Under the pieces are notes generated by a model, which was given only the letters and a program-made list of their open reading frames with translations, did not search any database and was not told where the DNA came from. From Mimachlamys varia (Eukaryota > Mollusca > Bivalvia > Pectinida > Pectinidae): DNA of 64,000 nucleotides. Made by a program: the position numbers and the translations under genes. The stretch covers positions 45,573,058 to 45,637,057 of the forward strand of contig OX392532.1 of NCBI GenBank assembly GCA_947623455.1, written 5' to 3'. Below, one piece after another: positions 43,327 to 55,796 of this stretch (its first letter is position 1; every line of letters begins with the position of its first letter).

Positions 43327-43501
43327 TAGGGGCCAAAAGGTAGGAATCCTAAATTTCTAAATTAATGTAGAAACAGAAGGGTCAGGTGCGTAAACCCCTT
43401 AAATTTATGTATTTAGAAGTAAAATTAAACTAGTTCTGTATAATTTCAAATCGTGTACTTCGAAAATGTGTATATTATGCGTTATGTTATAATGCTACTC
43501 C
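43284..43501 (-). mobile_element. Nested 218-bp insertion carrying the hammerhead
   Basis: The LINE frame breaks at about 43283 and resumes at 43505 (WEKKWEKTF). Between them are 218 bp unrelated to the LINE. The 5-mer aactg flanks it on both sides (43279-43283 and 43502-43506). Removing the insert plus one aactg joins the two LINE parts in a continuous frame without a stop at the junction. This is the expected footprint of an insertion with a 5-bp target-site duplication. On the minus strand the hammerhead is at its 3' end. The size and ribozyme fit a retrozyme-type element or a Penelope-like fragment; it codes for no protein. Confidence 0.6.
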
Positions 43502-43642
43502 AACTGGGAGAAAAAATGGGAGAAAACGTTTGATTTGAATGATCTTCATTGGGTAGACATATATAAAACTACAATGGTTTCAATTAAGAATAGTCCACCA
43601 TATCTGTTGATGTTCATACAATGTTGATGTTTATATGCGTTG

Positions 43643-43668
43643 TGATGATGATGATGATGATGATGATG
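43643..43668. repeat. (TGA)n microsatellite
   Basis: A clean 26-bp run of TGA, about 8.7 units. It lies about 50 bp after the last recognisable LINE codons (near 43594). Some LINE families end in such simple repeats, so it could mark the element's 3' end, but that is inference. Confidence 0.8.
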
Positions 43669-44159
43669 TCCAAAATAATGTTGAAGGGCGGCTCATTCCC
43701 CAAACACCAGCTCTGGTAACTTGAAAAAGATGTTGATATAGGAAGTTCATTGAAGTTTAAGTTATAGTCTGTTTCAACTAAGAATGTCAACTCATTAAAT
43801 TTGTATGATACTTAAGTCAGTAATGAAATTGATAAGATGTTTCCATGTAATACAGCTTTTAGTAATAGAAAATGATCATTAAATATTACTTTTTAGATTC
43901 AATAAATTACATTACATGTGCTTGAAAATTTTATCTCCTTAATCTAATTATTTAAAGCATATTGATTATAAAATAATAGTTTCTTTTCATCATGTTACAG
44001 TAGTGCATATCTTATACAGCATTGAAAGATAATGATAAAACATCAGTAACTTTACTGAAAACCGCTAAATAAAGCAGACACACAGCATAACTGAAGATAA
44101 TGATATCAAAATAAAGTCACACAAATTAGACACAAATCTGTACAAGTTTAACTAATATA
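43669..44159. other. AT-rich spacer, no feature seen
   Basis: This stretch lies between the two retrotransposon relics. No open frame, repeat or RNA motif was recognised. Confidence 0.5.
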
Positions 44160-44605
44160 GTCTGTGATGTAAATAAGGCACTTGACAGGGTTCGGCATGT
44201 AGGTATTTTGTATATACTTGGTATAAATGAAAAGGAACATTATTTGAGTGGTTTAAACGTTAATTGATTGATGGATACCAATCTAATACTAAATCCATAT
44301 CTGCAGGAGTTCCTCAAGGATCTGTTCTTTGGTCCTTATCATTTCTATCATTTATTGATATAACAGCTGATGTAACTTCTTATATTAACTTGTTTGCAGT
44401 TGATACTTCTCTATGTGTTATTGCAGATAGTGATGATGACCTGAATACACCTGCTGATACAGTATACTAAATGATGGTCTTTCATTAATCCTTGCTTGGG
44501 CTAATCAATGAATGGCAAATCATTTTTAATCCAACCAAAACAGTAGCATTGACTTTTACTTCTAAGCTTTCTAATCCACGCTCCCTCTTTTAATTTATAA
44601 CCATA
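44160..44605 (+). pseudogene. Second, unrelated LINE reverse transcriptase relic
   Basis: A short, heavily decayed RT palm segment of a different family from the LINE upstream (jockey/CR1-like by motif). Visible parts are VCDVNKALDRV with the first catalytic Asp (44160), a WFKR-LIDGYQ segment in another frame, SAGVPQGSVL (44300-44329), and FAVDTSL at 44393 where an active enzyme has FADD. One catalytic Asp has thus become Val. Downstream, LNDGLSLILAWAN and NPTKTVALTF continue in shifted frames. The 68-codon frame 44264-44470 is part of it. It has at least two frameshifts and several stops, and both ends are missing. It is certainly non-functional. Confidence 0.8.
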
Positions 44606-44833
44606 CTATACAAATGTAACGCAGCATGGCTGCCAAAAACATGTTGTTTCTATATATTTTAGGCTAAGTTAATTAAGATGTTTTATTGAAAGGTGTAGTT
44701 GGTTTGTCAGATGAAATATATTCAACTATGCTTAATTATACTAACTCATACATATACATATATTGTATATAAAGCACTAAAATATTCTACATGTACATGT
44801 ATAAGTAATTCATATTTAAATAAGGTAATTCTA
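44606..44833. other. AT-rich spacer, no feature seen
   Basis: This stretch lies between the RT relic and the foldback element. The frame 44699-44893 runs across the element boundary and has no recognisable content. Confidence 0.45.
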
Positions 44834-45332
44834 ACAAGAGGCCCAATGGGCCTGCATCGCTTACCTGGTATCAATCTCTTACTTGTAACCTAAGTTGCCT
44901 AAAATGTATTACTAAGAATTATAAATTAAAAATATAAGACATTCAGAAGATTTAAACATATATATTACCCCTGTCACCGTGAAAGTAAGACAAGGTCATT
45001 TTCATTCGCAAACTTTGTTCGGCTTCTTCCAAGGGAGCCACCATCCAAATATCATGTCTTTAGGCCTTTTTAGCATTTTAGAAGACGTTGTTTAAAGGTT
45101 TTAACAAATTTGATGCCAATGACGTTGAATATGGGGGTCATTACCTTTTACAAAAGGAGGGGTGCCAATTTGGGCCTTTCTGCGGCCTATCAGTGATAAG
45201 GTTAATATTTTGCAGGAAGATAGTTTAAGGTCAGTTGCATGTTGTGTTGTGTTCAGAACATCTGATTTCGAGTGGGCTCATAGAAAATCGGGGAGTCAAA
45301 ATCAGGGGAGTGTAAAATGAAAATTTTGTTAT

Positions 45333-45636
45333 TGAAGTTCTAACGGACTGAAAAATGTAGTAAAACTTCTAGTTCGTCTAGTTTCTGTTAAATAAGTAGC
45401 AGACTTGAAGATTTAAGTTAAAAAAAAATAAGTAAAAAAACTCATAAAGTAGGTCAAGGCGCCACACAATTTCTAACTGGTCTATTTTGATATCAAATAC
45501 TTTAAGAAACTAAGAAAATTTCAATTAACCGACTCCAAAATAGATGGACAACGATTACCACCCCTACATGAATATCATAATATACTTGACAAGTTACTGA
45601 CCCCGCAAGGTTCTATGTGGCCTTGTTGTGGGCCCA
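45333..45636 (+). repeat. Left inverted arm of foldback element
   Basis: Begins tgaagttctaacggactg and ends near ggccttgttgtgggccc. It is the reverse complement of 46498-46790 with scattered mismatches and an extra poly-A-rich insert near 45418-45440. A related direct repeat follows at about 45767-45850 (gacccccagagagaatctg and following). Confidence 0.8.
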
Positions 45637-46323
45637 AAGAGGATTATATTGTGCAGTTTTTAGTTTTAATTATATTCTTTCAAGAAAAAAACTTGCCTCA
45701 TTTTATCAGACATGGAGGCAAATATACCTAGCAAGTGAGGTGTAGAATTCTGCAGAATCTGCAAATTGTTGACCCCCAGAGAGAATCTGTTTTGGGCCCT
45801 AAACGGTGTTGAAATGGGCATTTTCAGCTTCAATCAACTCTTTATAAAACCACTAGTCCAATTCTAACCAAACTTGATAGCAATAATGCCATGTAGGTGT
45901 AATTAGAATCTATATTTAGCATATTTGTCACTTTCTGTGGATACGGAGGAGCCAATGGGGTCGCAAAATTATTTTTAGGCATTGATTTTTACCAATGCTT
46001 GTACCTTTGGCAAAATTATTGCAACAATTAAGATGTTAAGCAAAGATCATCTGATTACATGGTATTTGGTGAAGATGGACTGGTGATCATTAGTCAGATC
46101 CTCACTCTGAGATCCAATTGCAATACACAATGTTTTGATGCAATCCTGTCAGTTATACTATACACCCCTAGGAGTGTACCAAGGTTCATTATGAACGACA
46201 AAAGCAACAACATTATAATATTCTTTTAAGATACTAACTGGACCTGAATAGATATGAAAAACTACAACGATCAAAGCTGAAAATGCTACATTTGTATGTA
46301 ACCCTTTTACACCCCCCCCTCCT

Positions 46324-46372
46324 CCCCCCCCCCCCCCCCCCCCCCCACACACACACACATACACACACATAC
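46324..46372. repeat. Poly-C run followed by (CA)n
   Basis: Twenty-three consecutive C at 46324-46346 run into a CA-rich microsatellite to about 46372. The minus strand reads as a poly-Gly run inside a spurious frame (46158-46508). The G-rich strand could form quadruplexes. Confidence 0.9.
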
Positions 46373-46497
46373 TGGGGTCAGCAAGTCGCAGTGCTTTCTC
46401 CCCACTTGCTTGCGAACATTGTTTCATGTTTGTGATGAAAATTATTAGAAGAGTGTCAATAAAACTGTAACAATGCACGATATCACACCCCTCTTTT

Positions 46498-46790
46498 GGC
46501 CCCATCACAAGGTCCCATATAACCCTGCGGGCCAGTAACTTGCCATATATAAATTTATATCATAATCTTCATGTAGGCGTGATAATTGTTGTCAATCTAT
46601 TTTGGAGTTTGTTAATGGCGATATTTTGGTAATTTTCTGAAGTATTTGATATCAAAATAGACCAGTAAGAAATTATGTGATCTTGACCGACTTTATTAAA
46701 TCTTCAAGTCATCTAATTACACAAAATGTATTTAACAGAAACTACACAAACTAGAACTTTTACTACATTTTTCAGTCCGTTAGAACTTCA
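46498..46790 (-). repeat. Right inverted arm of foldback element
   Basis: Reads ggccccatcacaaggtccca to cagtccgttagaacttca. It pairs with 45333-45636 and contains the shared phrase tttgatatcaaaatagacca (about 46647) matching tggtctattttgatatcaaa (about 45478). Confidence 0.8.
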
Positions 46791-46866
46791 AAAAAATTTT
46801 CATTTTTCAAGTTGGCACCCCTCCTTACAAAAGTGAGATTGATTCCTGGTGAATGATGCCTCTTGT

Positions 46867-47529
46867 CATTGTGTTACCTAAATAATTAGCGAGCCAAATG
46901 TATGACCCCAGTGGTAAGTTGTATATCACAGAATTTTGATATTTTTTTCCTTTCGCTTTTCCTTAATGCAACAAAGTGTTTACAAACATCAAAATAAAAT
47001 AAGAACTTTAAAAATTAAACAAGAAATATGCAGAAATAAAACGTACAAGTAATAAGGAAAGTATTTTCTCTGATTTGAAAAAAAAACTTGTTCTATGTAA
47101 ACCCAGTTAAATCGATCATAAGAAATTACACATTATACTTGATGATGGTATCGGAAGAAGGTCAATTACTGATTAATCAACTTTATCTGATCATCGTCCC
47201 ATCACTAAAAGTACATACAAATCATTAATTTAAATGATGTTATGTATAAGTATCCAGTAATGTTGTTGTGGTATGTACTGCAGTATTGGCAATGTTTAAG
47301 TATTATGAAATTACCTGCTCTGGTATATACTTTGGATTAACTGTGTGTGTATGTAATTAAGACTATACTGTATTGAAAAAAAACCCTGAAAAATAAAACC
47401 ATACCACAGAAATAATTTTAAACGTACTTATTTTAGCGCAAACACAGAAACATGTAGAATATTATTTATTACCTTGGATATGAGCTAGTGCAGTCGGGAG
47501 TTTCAAGGAACCTTTCAGCCAAAGAAAAT
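46867..47529. other. AT-rich non-repetitive stretch, no feature seen
   Basis: No gene-like frame, RNA motif or repeat was recognised between the foldback element and the next dispersed repeat. Confidence 0.5.
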
Positions 47530-48040
47530 GCGTGTATGCCGTTTGGTTAATCAGAAGAAGTTGTTTAAAGGTTTTAACAAATTTCACCCCTGTGACCATG
47601 AATATGGGTCAAGGTCATATGTTTTGCAAAATTTGTCAGGCTTCAATAATATTTTTTTAGGTATTTTGGTATTTCAGAAGAAGTCATTTAAAGGTTTTAA
47701 AGGTTTTATATTATATTTACCTCTATTTCCCCTATTGGGCCCCGCCCCTATCAGTCAGAGTCATCATTTATAGAAAATCCTAAAGGACGTTTCCGGCCAA
47801 ATGGGGCTAACATTCATTCAGTACTTTATGACAAGTAGCGATTTTAAAGGCTTTAACTCTTTTTCCTCTATTCCGCCCCTATGACCCATATGGCCCCTTT
47901 GGAGTTAGAGTCACCATTTAGGCAAAATCTGTTCCCCTTTACCAAAGGACGTTTCTGGCTTAATGGGGTTAAAATACATTCTGTACAAGTAGCAATTTAA
48001 AAAGTTTGACCTCTTTTTCCCCTATTGGGTCCCGCCCCGT
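47530..48040. repeat. Dispersed repeat related to the foldback element, internally repeated
   Basis: It shares a 24-bp identical stretch (gttgtttaaaggttttaaca and 4 more) at 47560-47583 with 45087-45110 inside the foldback element, plus similar flanks (atgggtcaaggtcat, ggcttc). Inside it, a unit of about 140-148 bp recurs three times. It is marked by ctcta/ctctttttcc then gccccta (near 47728, 47868 and 48016), by agagtca.catttat/agg, and by aaaggacgtttc (about 47783 and 47945). The frame 47528-47773 has no recognisable product. It directly abuts array E. Confidence 0.65.
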
Positions 48041-50703
48041 CTTGTACACAAAGACGAGTTATAAACAACAGGACATGTCTGTATACATGTACACAAAGAC
48101 GAGTTATATACAACAGCACATGACTGTATACATATACACAAAGACGAGTTATATACTACAGGACATGTCTGTACACATATACACAAAAACGAGATATATA
48201 CAACAGGACATGTCTGTACACATGTACACAAAGGCGAGTTATATACAACAGGACATGTCTGTATACAGTTACACAAAGACGAGTTATATACATCAGGACA
48301 TGTCTGTATATATGTACACAAAGACGAGTTATATACAACAGGACATGTCTGTACACATGTACACAAAGCCGAGTTATAAACAACAGGACATGTCTGTATA
48401 CATATACACAAAAACGAGATATATACTACAGGACATGTCTGTACACATGTACACAAAGGCGAGTTATATACAACAGGACATGACTGTACACATGTACACA
48501 AAGACGAGTTATATACAACAGCACATGTCTGTATATATGTACACAAAGACGAGTTATATACAACAGGACATGTCTGTATACATGTACACAAAGACGAGTT
48601 ATATACAACAGCACATGACTGTATACATATACACAAAGACGAGTTATATACTACAGGACATGTCTGTACACATATACACAAAAACGAGATATATACAACA
48701 GGACATGTCTGTACACATGTACACAAAGACGAGTTATATACAACAGGACATGACTGTATACATGTACACAAAGACGAGTCATGTACACAAAGACGAGTTA
48801 TAAACAACAGGACATGTCTGTATACATATACACAAAAACGAGATATATACTACAGGACATGTCTGTACACATGTACACAAAGGCGAGTTATATACAACAG
48901 GACATGACTGTACACATGTACACAAAGACGAGTTATATACAACAGCACATGTCTGTATACATGTACACAAAAACGAGTCATATACAACAGGACATGTCTG
49001 TATACATGTACACAAGGACGAGTTATATACAACAGGACATGTCTGTATACATATACACAAAGACGAGTTATATACAACAGGACATGTCTGTATATATGTA
49101 CACAAAGACGAGTCATATACAACAGGACATGTCTGTATACATGTACACAAAGACGTGTTATATACAACCAGACATGTCTGTATACATGTACACAAAGACC
49201 AGTTATACACTACAGGACATGCCTGTATACATATACACAAAGACGAGTTATATACAACAGGACATGTCTGTATATATGTACACAAAGACGAGTCATATAC
49301 AACAGGACATGTCTGTATATATGTACACCAAGACGAGTTATATACAACCAGACATGTCTGTATACATGTACACAAAGACCAGTTATACACTACAGGACAT
49401 GTCTGTATACATATACACAAAGACGAGTTATATACAACTGGACATGTCTGTATACATATACACAAAGACGAGTTATATAAAACAGGACAAGTCTGTATAC
49501 ATGTACACAAAGACGAGTTATATACAACAGGACATGTCTGTATATATGTACACCAAGACGAGTTATATACAACCAGACATGTCTGTATACATGTACACAA
49601 AGACCAGTTATACACTACAGGACATGTCTGTATACATATACACAAAGACGAGTTATATACAACAGGACAAGTCTGTATACATGTACACAAAGACGATTTA
49701 TATACAACAAGACATGCCTGTATACATGTACACAAAGACGAGTTATATACAACAGGACATGCCTGTATACATATACACAAAGACGAGTTATATACAACAG
49801 GACTTGTTTGTATACATGTACACAAAGACGAGTTATATACAACAGGACATGTCTGTATACATGTACACAAAGACGAGTTATATACAACAGGACATGCCTG
49901 TATACATATACACGAAGACGAGTTATATACAACAGGACATGTCTGTAGACATATACACAAAGACGAGATATATACAACAGGACATGCCTGTATACAGTTA
50001 CACAAACACGAGTTATATAAAACAGGACAAGTCTGTATACATATACACAAAGACGAGTTATACAGAACAGGACAAGTCTGTATACATGTAACCAAAGACG
50101 AGTTATATACTACAGGACATGTCTGTATACATATACACAAAGACGAGTTATATACAACAGGACATGTCTGTATACATGTACACAAAGACGAGTTATATAC
50201 TACAGGACATGTCTGTACACATGTACACAAAGACGAGTTATATACAACAGGACATGCCTGTATACATATACACAAAGACGAGTTATATACAACAGGACAT
50301 GTCTGTATACATATACACAAAGACGAGTTATATACAACAGGACATGTCTGTATACATGTACACAAAGACGAGTTATATACAACAGGACAAGTCTGTATAC
50401 ATATACACAAAGACGAGTTATATACAACAGGACATGTCTGTATACATGTACACAAAGACGAGTTATATACTACAGGACATGTCTGTACACATGTACACAA
50501 AGACGAGTTATATACAACAGAACATGTCTGTACACATGTACACAAAGACGAGATATATACAACAGGACATGTCTGTATACAGTTACACAAAGACGAGTTA
50601 TATACAACAGGACAAGTCTGTATACATATACACAAAGACGAGTTATACAGAACAGGACAAGTCTGTATACATGTAACCAAAGACGAGTTATATACTACAG
50701 GAC

Positions 50704-51800
50704 ATGTCTGTATACATATACAAAAAGAAGAGTTTTATACTACAGGACATGTCTGTATACATATACACAAAGACGTGTTATATACAACAGGACAAGTCTG
50801 TATACATGTACACAAAGACGAGTTATACACAACAGGACATGTCTGTATCCATGTACACAAAGACGATTTATATACAACAGGACATGTCTGTATCCATGTA
50901 CACAAAGACGAGTTATATACAACAGGACATGTCTGTATCCATGTACACAAAGACGAGTTATATACAACAGGATATATGTCTGTATACATGTACAAAAAGA
51001 CGAGTTATATACAACAGGACATGTCTGTATACATGTACACAAAGACGAGTTATATACAACAGGACATGTCTGTATACATGTACACAAAGACGAGTTATAT
51101 ACAACATGACTGTATACATATACACAAATACGAGTTATATACAACAGGACATGTCTACATACATGTATTCAAAGACGAGTTATATACAACAGGACATGTC
51201 TGTATACATGTACACAAAGACGAGTTATATACTACAGGACATGTCTGTATACATATACACAAAGACGTGTTATATACTACAGGACATGTCTGTACACATG
51301 TACACAAAGACGAGTTATATACAACAGAACATGTCTGTACACATGTACACAAAGACGAGTTATATACTACAGGACATGTCTGTACACATATACATAAAGA
51401 CAAGTTATATACAACAGGACAAGTCTGTATACATGTACACAAAGAAGAGTTATACACAACAGGACATGACTGTATACACGTACACAAAGACGAGTTATAT
51501 ACAACAGGACATGTCTGTATCCATGAACACAAAGACGAGTTATATACAACAGGATATGTCTGTATACATGTACACAAAGACGAGTTATATACATTAGGAC
51601 ATGTCTGTATACATGTACACGAAGACGAGTTATATACAACAGAACATGTCTGTACACATGTACACAAAGACGAGATATATACAACAGGACATGTCTGTAT
51701 ACAGTTACACAAAGACGAGTTATATACAACAGGACAAGTCTGTATACATATACACAAAGACGAGTTATACAGAACAGGACAAGTCTGTATACATGTAACC
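50704..51800. repeat. Higher-order block of array E, copy 1 (offset 1122)
   Basis: An identical order of variants recurs at 51826-52922 (offset 1122 bp, 25 units minus 3 bp). The rare unit lacking a base (catgtaaccaaag) marks block ends at about 50091, 50676, 51798, 53280, 54359 and 55796. Another copy starts at 54387. Confidence 0.8.
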
Positions 51801-51825
51801 AAAGACGAGTTATATACTACAGGAC

Positions 51826-53280
51826 ATGTCTGTATACATATACAAAAAGAAGAGTTTTATACTACAGGACATGTCTGTATACATATACACAAAGACGTGT
51901 TATATACAACAGGACAAGTCTGTATACATGTACACAAAGACGAGTTATACACAACAGGACATGTCTGTATCCATGTACACAAAGACGATTTATATACAAC
52001 AGGACATGTCTGTATCCATGTACACAAAGACGAGTTATATACAACAGGACATGTCTGTATCCATGTACACAAAGACGAGTTATATACAACAGGATATATG
52101 TCTGTATACATGTACAAAAAGACGAGTTATATACAACAGGACATGTCTGTATACATGTACACAAAGACGAGTTATATACAACAGGACATGTCTGTATACA
52201 TGTACACAAAGACGAGTTATATACAACATGACTGTATACATATACACAAATACGAGTTATATACAACAGGACATGTCTACATACATGTATTCAAAGACGA
52301 GTTATATACAACAGGACATGTCTGTATACATGTACACAAAGACGAGTTATATACTACAGGACATGTCTGTATACATATACACAAAGACGTGTTATATACT
52401 ACAGGACATGTCTGTACACATGTACACAAAGACGAGTTATATACAACAGAACATGTCTGTACACATGTACACAAAGACGAGTTATATACTACAGGACATG
52501 TCTGTACACATATACATAAAGACAAGTTATATACAACAGGACAAGTCTGTATACATGTACACAAAGAAGAGTTATACACAACAGGACATGACTGTATACA
52601 CGTACACAAAGACGAGTTATATACAACAGGACATGTCTGTATCCATGAACACAAAGACGAGTTATATACAACAGGATATGTCTGTATACATGTACACAAA
52701 GACGAGTTATATACATTAGGACATGTCTGTATACATGTACACGAAGACGAGTTATATACAACAGGACATGTCTGTATACATGTACACAAAGACGAGTTAT
52801 ATACAACAGGACATGTCTGTATACATGTACACAAAGACGAGTTATATACAACAGGACATGTCTGTATACATATACACAAAGACGAGTTATATACAACAGG
52901 ACATGTCTGTATACATGTACACCAAGACGAGTTATATACAACAGGACATGTCTGTATACATGTACACAAAGACGAGTTATATACAACAGAACATGTCTGT
53001 ATACATATACACAAAGACGAGTTATATACAACAGGACATGTGTGTATACATGTACACAAAGACGAGTTATATACAACAGGACATGTCTGTATACATATAC
53101 ACAAAGACGAGTTATATACAACAGAACATGTCTGTACACATGTTCACAAAGAGGAGTTATATACAACAGGACATGTCTGTATACAGTTACACAAAGACGA
53201 GTCATATACAACAGGACAAGTCTGTATACATATACACAAAGACGAGTTATACAGAACAGGACAAGTCTGTATACATGTAA
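51826..53280. repeat. Higher-order block of array E, copy 2
   Basis: It matches 50704 onward at offset 1122. It also matches about 54387-55796 at offsets near 2561 then 2516; the change is one 45-bp unit. Confidence 0.8.
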
Positions 53281-54386
53281 CCAAAGATGAGTTATATACT
53301 ACAGGACATGTCTTTATACATATATAAAAAGAAGAGTTTTATACTACAGGACATGTCTGCATACATATACACAAAGACGTGTTATATACAACAGGACAAG
53401 TCTGTATACATGTACACAAAGACGAGTTATATACAACAGGACATGCCTGTAAACATATACACAAAGACGTGTTATATACTACAGGACATGTCTGTATACA
53501 TGTACACAAAGACGAGTTATATACAACAGGACATGTCTGTATACATATACACAAAGACGAGTTATATACAACAGGACATGTCTGTACACATGTACACAAA
53601 GACGAGTTATATACACAGGACATGTCTGTATACATATACACAAAGACGAGTTATATACAACAGGACATGTTTGTATATATGTACACAAAGACGAGTTATA
53701 TACAACAGGACATGTCTGTATACATATACACAAAGACGAGTTATATACAACAGGACATGTCTGTACACATGTACACAAAGACGAGTTATATACAACAGGA
53801 CATGTCTGTATACATATACACAAAGACGAGTTATATACAACAGGACATGTCTGTACACATGTACACAAAGACGAGTTATATACACAGGACATGTCTGTAT
53901 ACATGTACACAAAGACGAGCTATATACAACAGTACATGTCTGTATACATGTACACCAAGACGAGTTATATACAACAGGACATGTCTGTATACATGTACAC
54001 AAAGACGAGTTATATACAACAGGACATGTCTGTATCCATGTACACAAAGACGAGTTATATACAACAGGACATGTCTGTATCCATGTACACAAAGACGAGT
54101 TATATACAACAGGATATATGTCTGTATACATGTACAAAAAGACGAGTTATATACAACAGGACATGTCTGTATACATGTACACAAAGACGAGTTATATACA
54201 CAGGACATGTCTGTATACATGTACACAAAGACGAGCTATATACAACAGTACATGTCTGTATACAGTTACACAAAGACGAGTTATATACAACAGGACAAGT
54301 CTGTATACATATACACAAAGACGAGTTATACAGAACAGGACAAGTCTGTATACATGTAACCAAAGACGAGTTATATACTACAGGAC

Positions 54387-55796
54387 ATGTCTGTATACAT
54401 ATACAAAAAGAAGAGTTTTATACTACAGGACATGTCTGTATACATATACACAAAGACGTGTTATATACAACAGGACAAGTCTGTATACATGTACACAAAG
54501 ACGAGGTATACACAACAGGACATGTCTGTATCCATGTACACAAAGACGATTTATATACAACAGGACATGTCTGTATCCATGTACACAAAGACGAGTTATA
54601 TACAACAGGACATGTCTGTATCCATGTACACAAAGACGAGTTATATACAACAGGATATATGTCTGTATACATGTACAAAAAGACGAGTTATATACAACAG
54701 GACATGTCTGTATACATGTACACAAAGACGAGTTATATACAACAGGACATGTCTGTATACATGTACACAAAGACGAGTTATATACAACATGACTGTATAC
54801 ATATACACAAATACGAGTTATATACAACAGGACATGTCTACATACATGTATTCAAAGACGAGTTATATACAACAGGACATGTCTGTATACATATACACAA
54901 AGACGTGTTATATACTACAGGACATGTCTGTACACATGTACACAAAGACGAGTTATATACAACAGAACATGTCTGTACACATGTACACAAAGACGAGTTA
55001 TATACTACAGGACATGTCTGTACACATATACATAAAGACAAGTTATATACAACAGGACAAGTCTGTATACATGTACACAAAGAAGAGTTATACACAACAG
55101 GACATGACTGTATACACGTACACAAAGACGAGTTATATACAACAGGACATGTCTGTATCCATGAACACAAAGACGAGTTATATACAACAGGATATGTCTG
55201 TATACATGTACACAAAGACGAGTTATATACATTAGGACATGTCTGTATACATGTACACGAAGACGAGTTATATACAACAGGACATGTCTGTATACATGTA
55301 CACAAAGACGAGTTATATACAACAGGACATGTCTGTATACATGTACACAAAGACGAGTTATATACAACAGGACATGTCTGTATACATATACACAAAGACG
55401 AGTTATATACAACAGGACATGTCTGTATACATGTACACCAAGACGAGTTATATACAACAGGACATGTCTGTATACATGTACACAAAGACGAGTTATATAC
55501 AACAGAACATGTCTGTATACATATACACAAAGACGAGTTATATACAACAGGACATGTGTGTATACATGTACACAAAGACGAGTTATATACAACAGGACAT
55601 GTCTGTATACATATACACAAAGACGAGTTATATACAACAGAACATGTCTGTACACATGTTCACAAAGAGGAGTTATATACAACAGGACATGTCTGTATAC
55701 AGTTACACAAAGACGAGTCATATACAACAGGACAAGTCTGTATACATATACACAAAGACGAGTTATACAGAACAGGACAAGTCTGTATACATGTAA
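54387..55796. repeat. Higher-order block of array E, copy 3
   Basis: It carries the same variant order as 51826-53280 with one unit fewer. The following segment 55803-56540 repeats 53287-54024 at offset 2516. Further on, 62161-62430 repeats as 62431-62700 (offset 270, six units). Confidence 0.8.

Larger units (their letters stand above)
41190..43594 (+). pseudogene. Decayed non-LTR (LINE) retrotransposon ORF2 with reverse transcriptase
   Basis: This is the relic of a LINE polyprotein that copied element RNA by target-primed reverse transcription. Most of it lies in one frame. Landmarks are an RSRDKWQEKEEK segment before the RT (about 41435), SGRYI and YDIMQYADE (about 41725-41770), MMDFEKNF with the first catalytic Asp (41804), RGCRQGDPLSP (41966), the YADD catalytic box (42101-42112), SGLKINTDKTQ, then the C-terminal part YYDGGLKMVNTRAF (about 42592), FWIDVFKAW (about 42785), LVKDIDFQTVYTFQEF (about 42965) and WEKKWEKTFDLND (43505). 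It has no endonuclease (5' truncated). It has stops at 41846, 42515 and elsewhere, several frameshifts, and an apparent deletion between about 41696 and 41700 that removes most of the RT fingers. The frame 41849-42514 is still open for 222 codons. The clade was not assigned; an L1/Tx1-like type is a guess. Confidence 0.85.
44834..46866. mobile_element. 2-kb foldback element with long inverted arms
   Basis: The ends are acaagagg (44834-44841) and its reverse complement cctcttgt (46859-46866). The arms pair far inward: 45333-45636 against 46498-46790 are about 300-bp inverted repeats, clearly alignable with small indels. The outer parts also match (catc..tacctgg.atcaatctc against the end at about 46827-46858; aggaggggtgccaa at about 45155 against 46805-46820). 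The left arm has two extra stretches (about 44885-45145 and 45170-45315). A short perfect hairpin AGGCCC-AAT-GGGCCT is at 44839-44853. No transposase frame and no clear target-site duplication were seen. I recall similar sequence as abundant in bivalve genomes. It is a non-autonomous element. Confidence 0.7.

Noticed and set aside
46158..46508. 116-codon minus-strand frame with poly-Gly
   Set aside because: The glycine run is the poly-C tract read on the other strand; the rest lies in the foldback element with no recognisable domain.
47528..47773. 81-codon plus-strand frame
   Set aside because: It lies within the dispersed repeat related to the foldback element and has no recognisable product.
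49155..53327. 1390-codon plus-strand frame and similar long frames in array E (60318-63725, 58282-60666, 61511-63760, 48779-50680)
   Set aside because: The period of 45 is a multiple of 3 and five frames are open at once, on both strands, so openness carries no coding signal. No initiation context, intron or known domain was seen.
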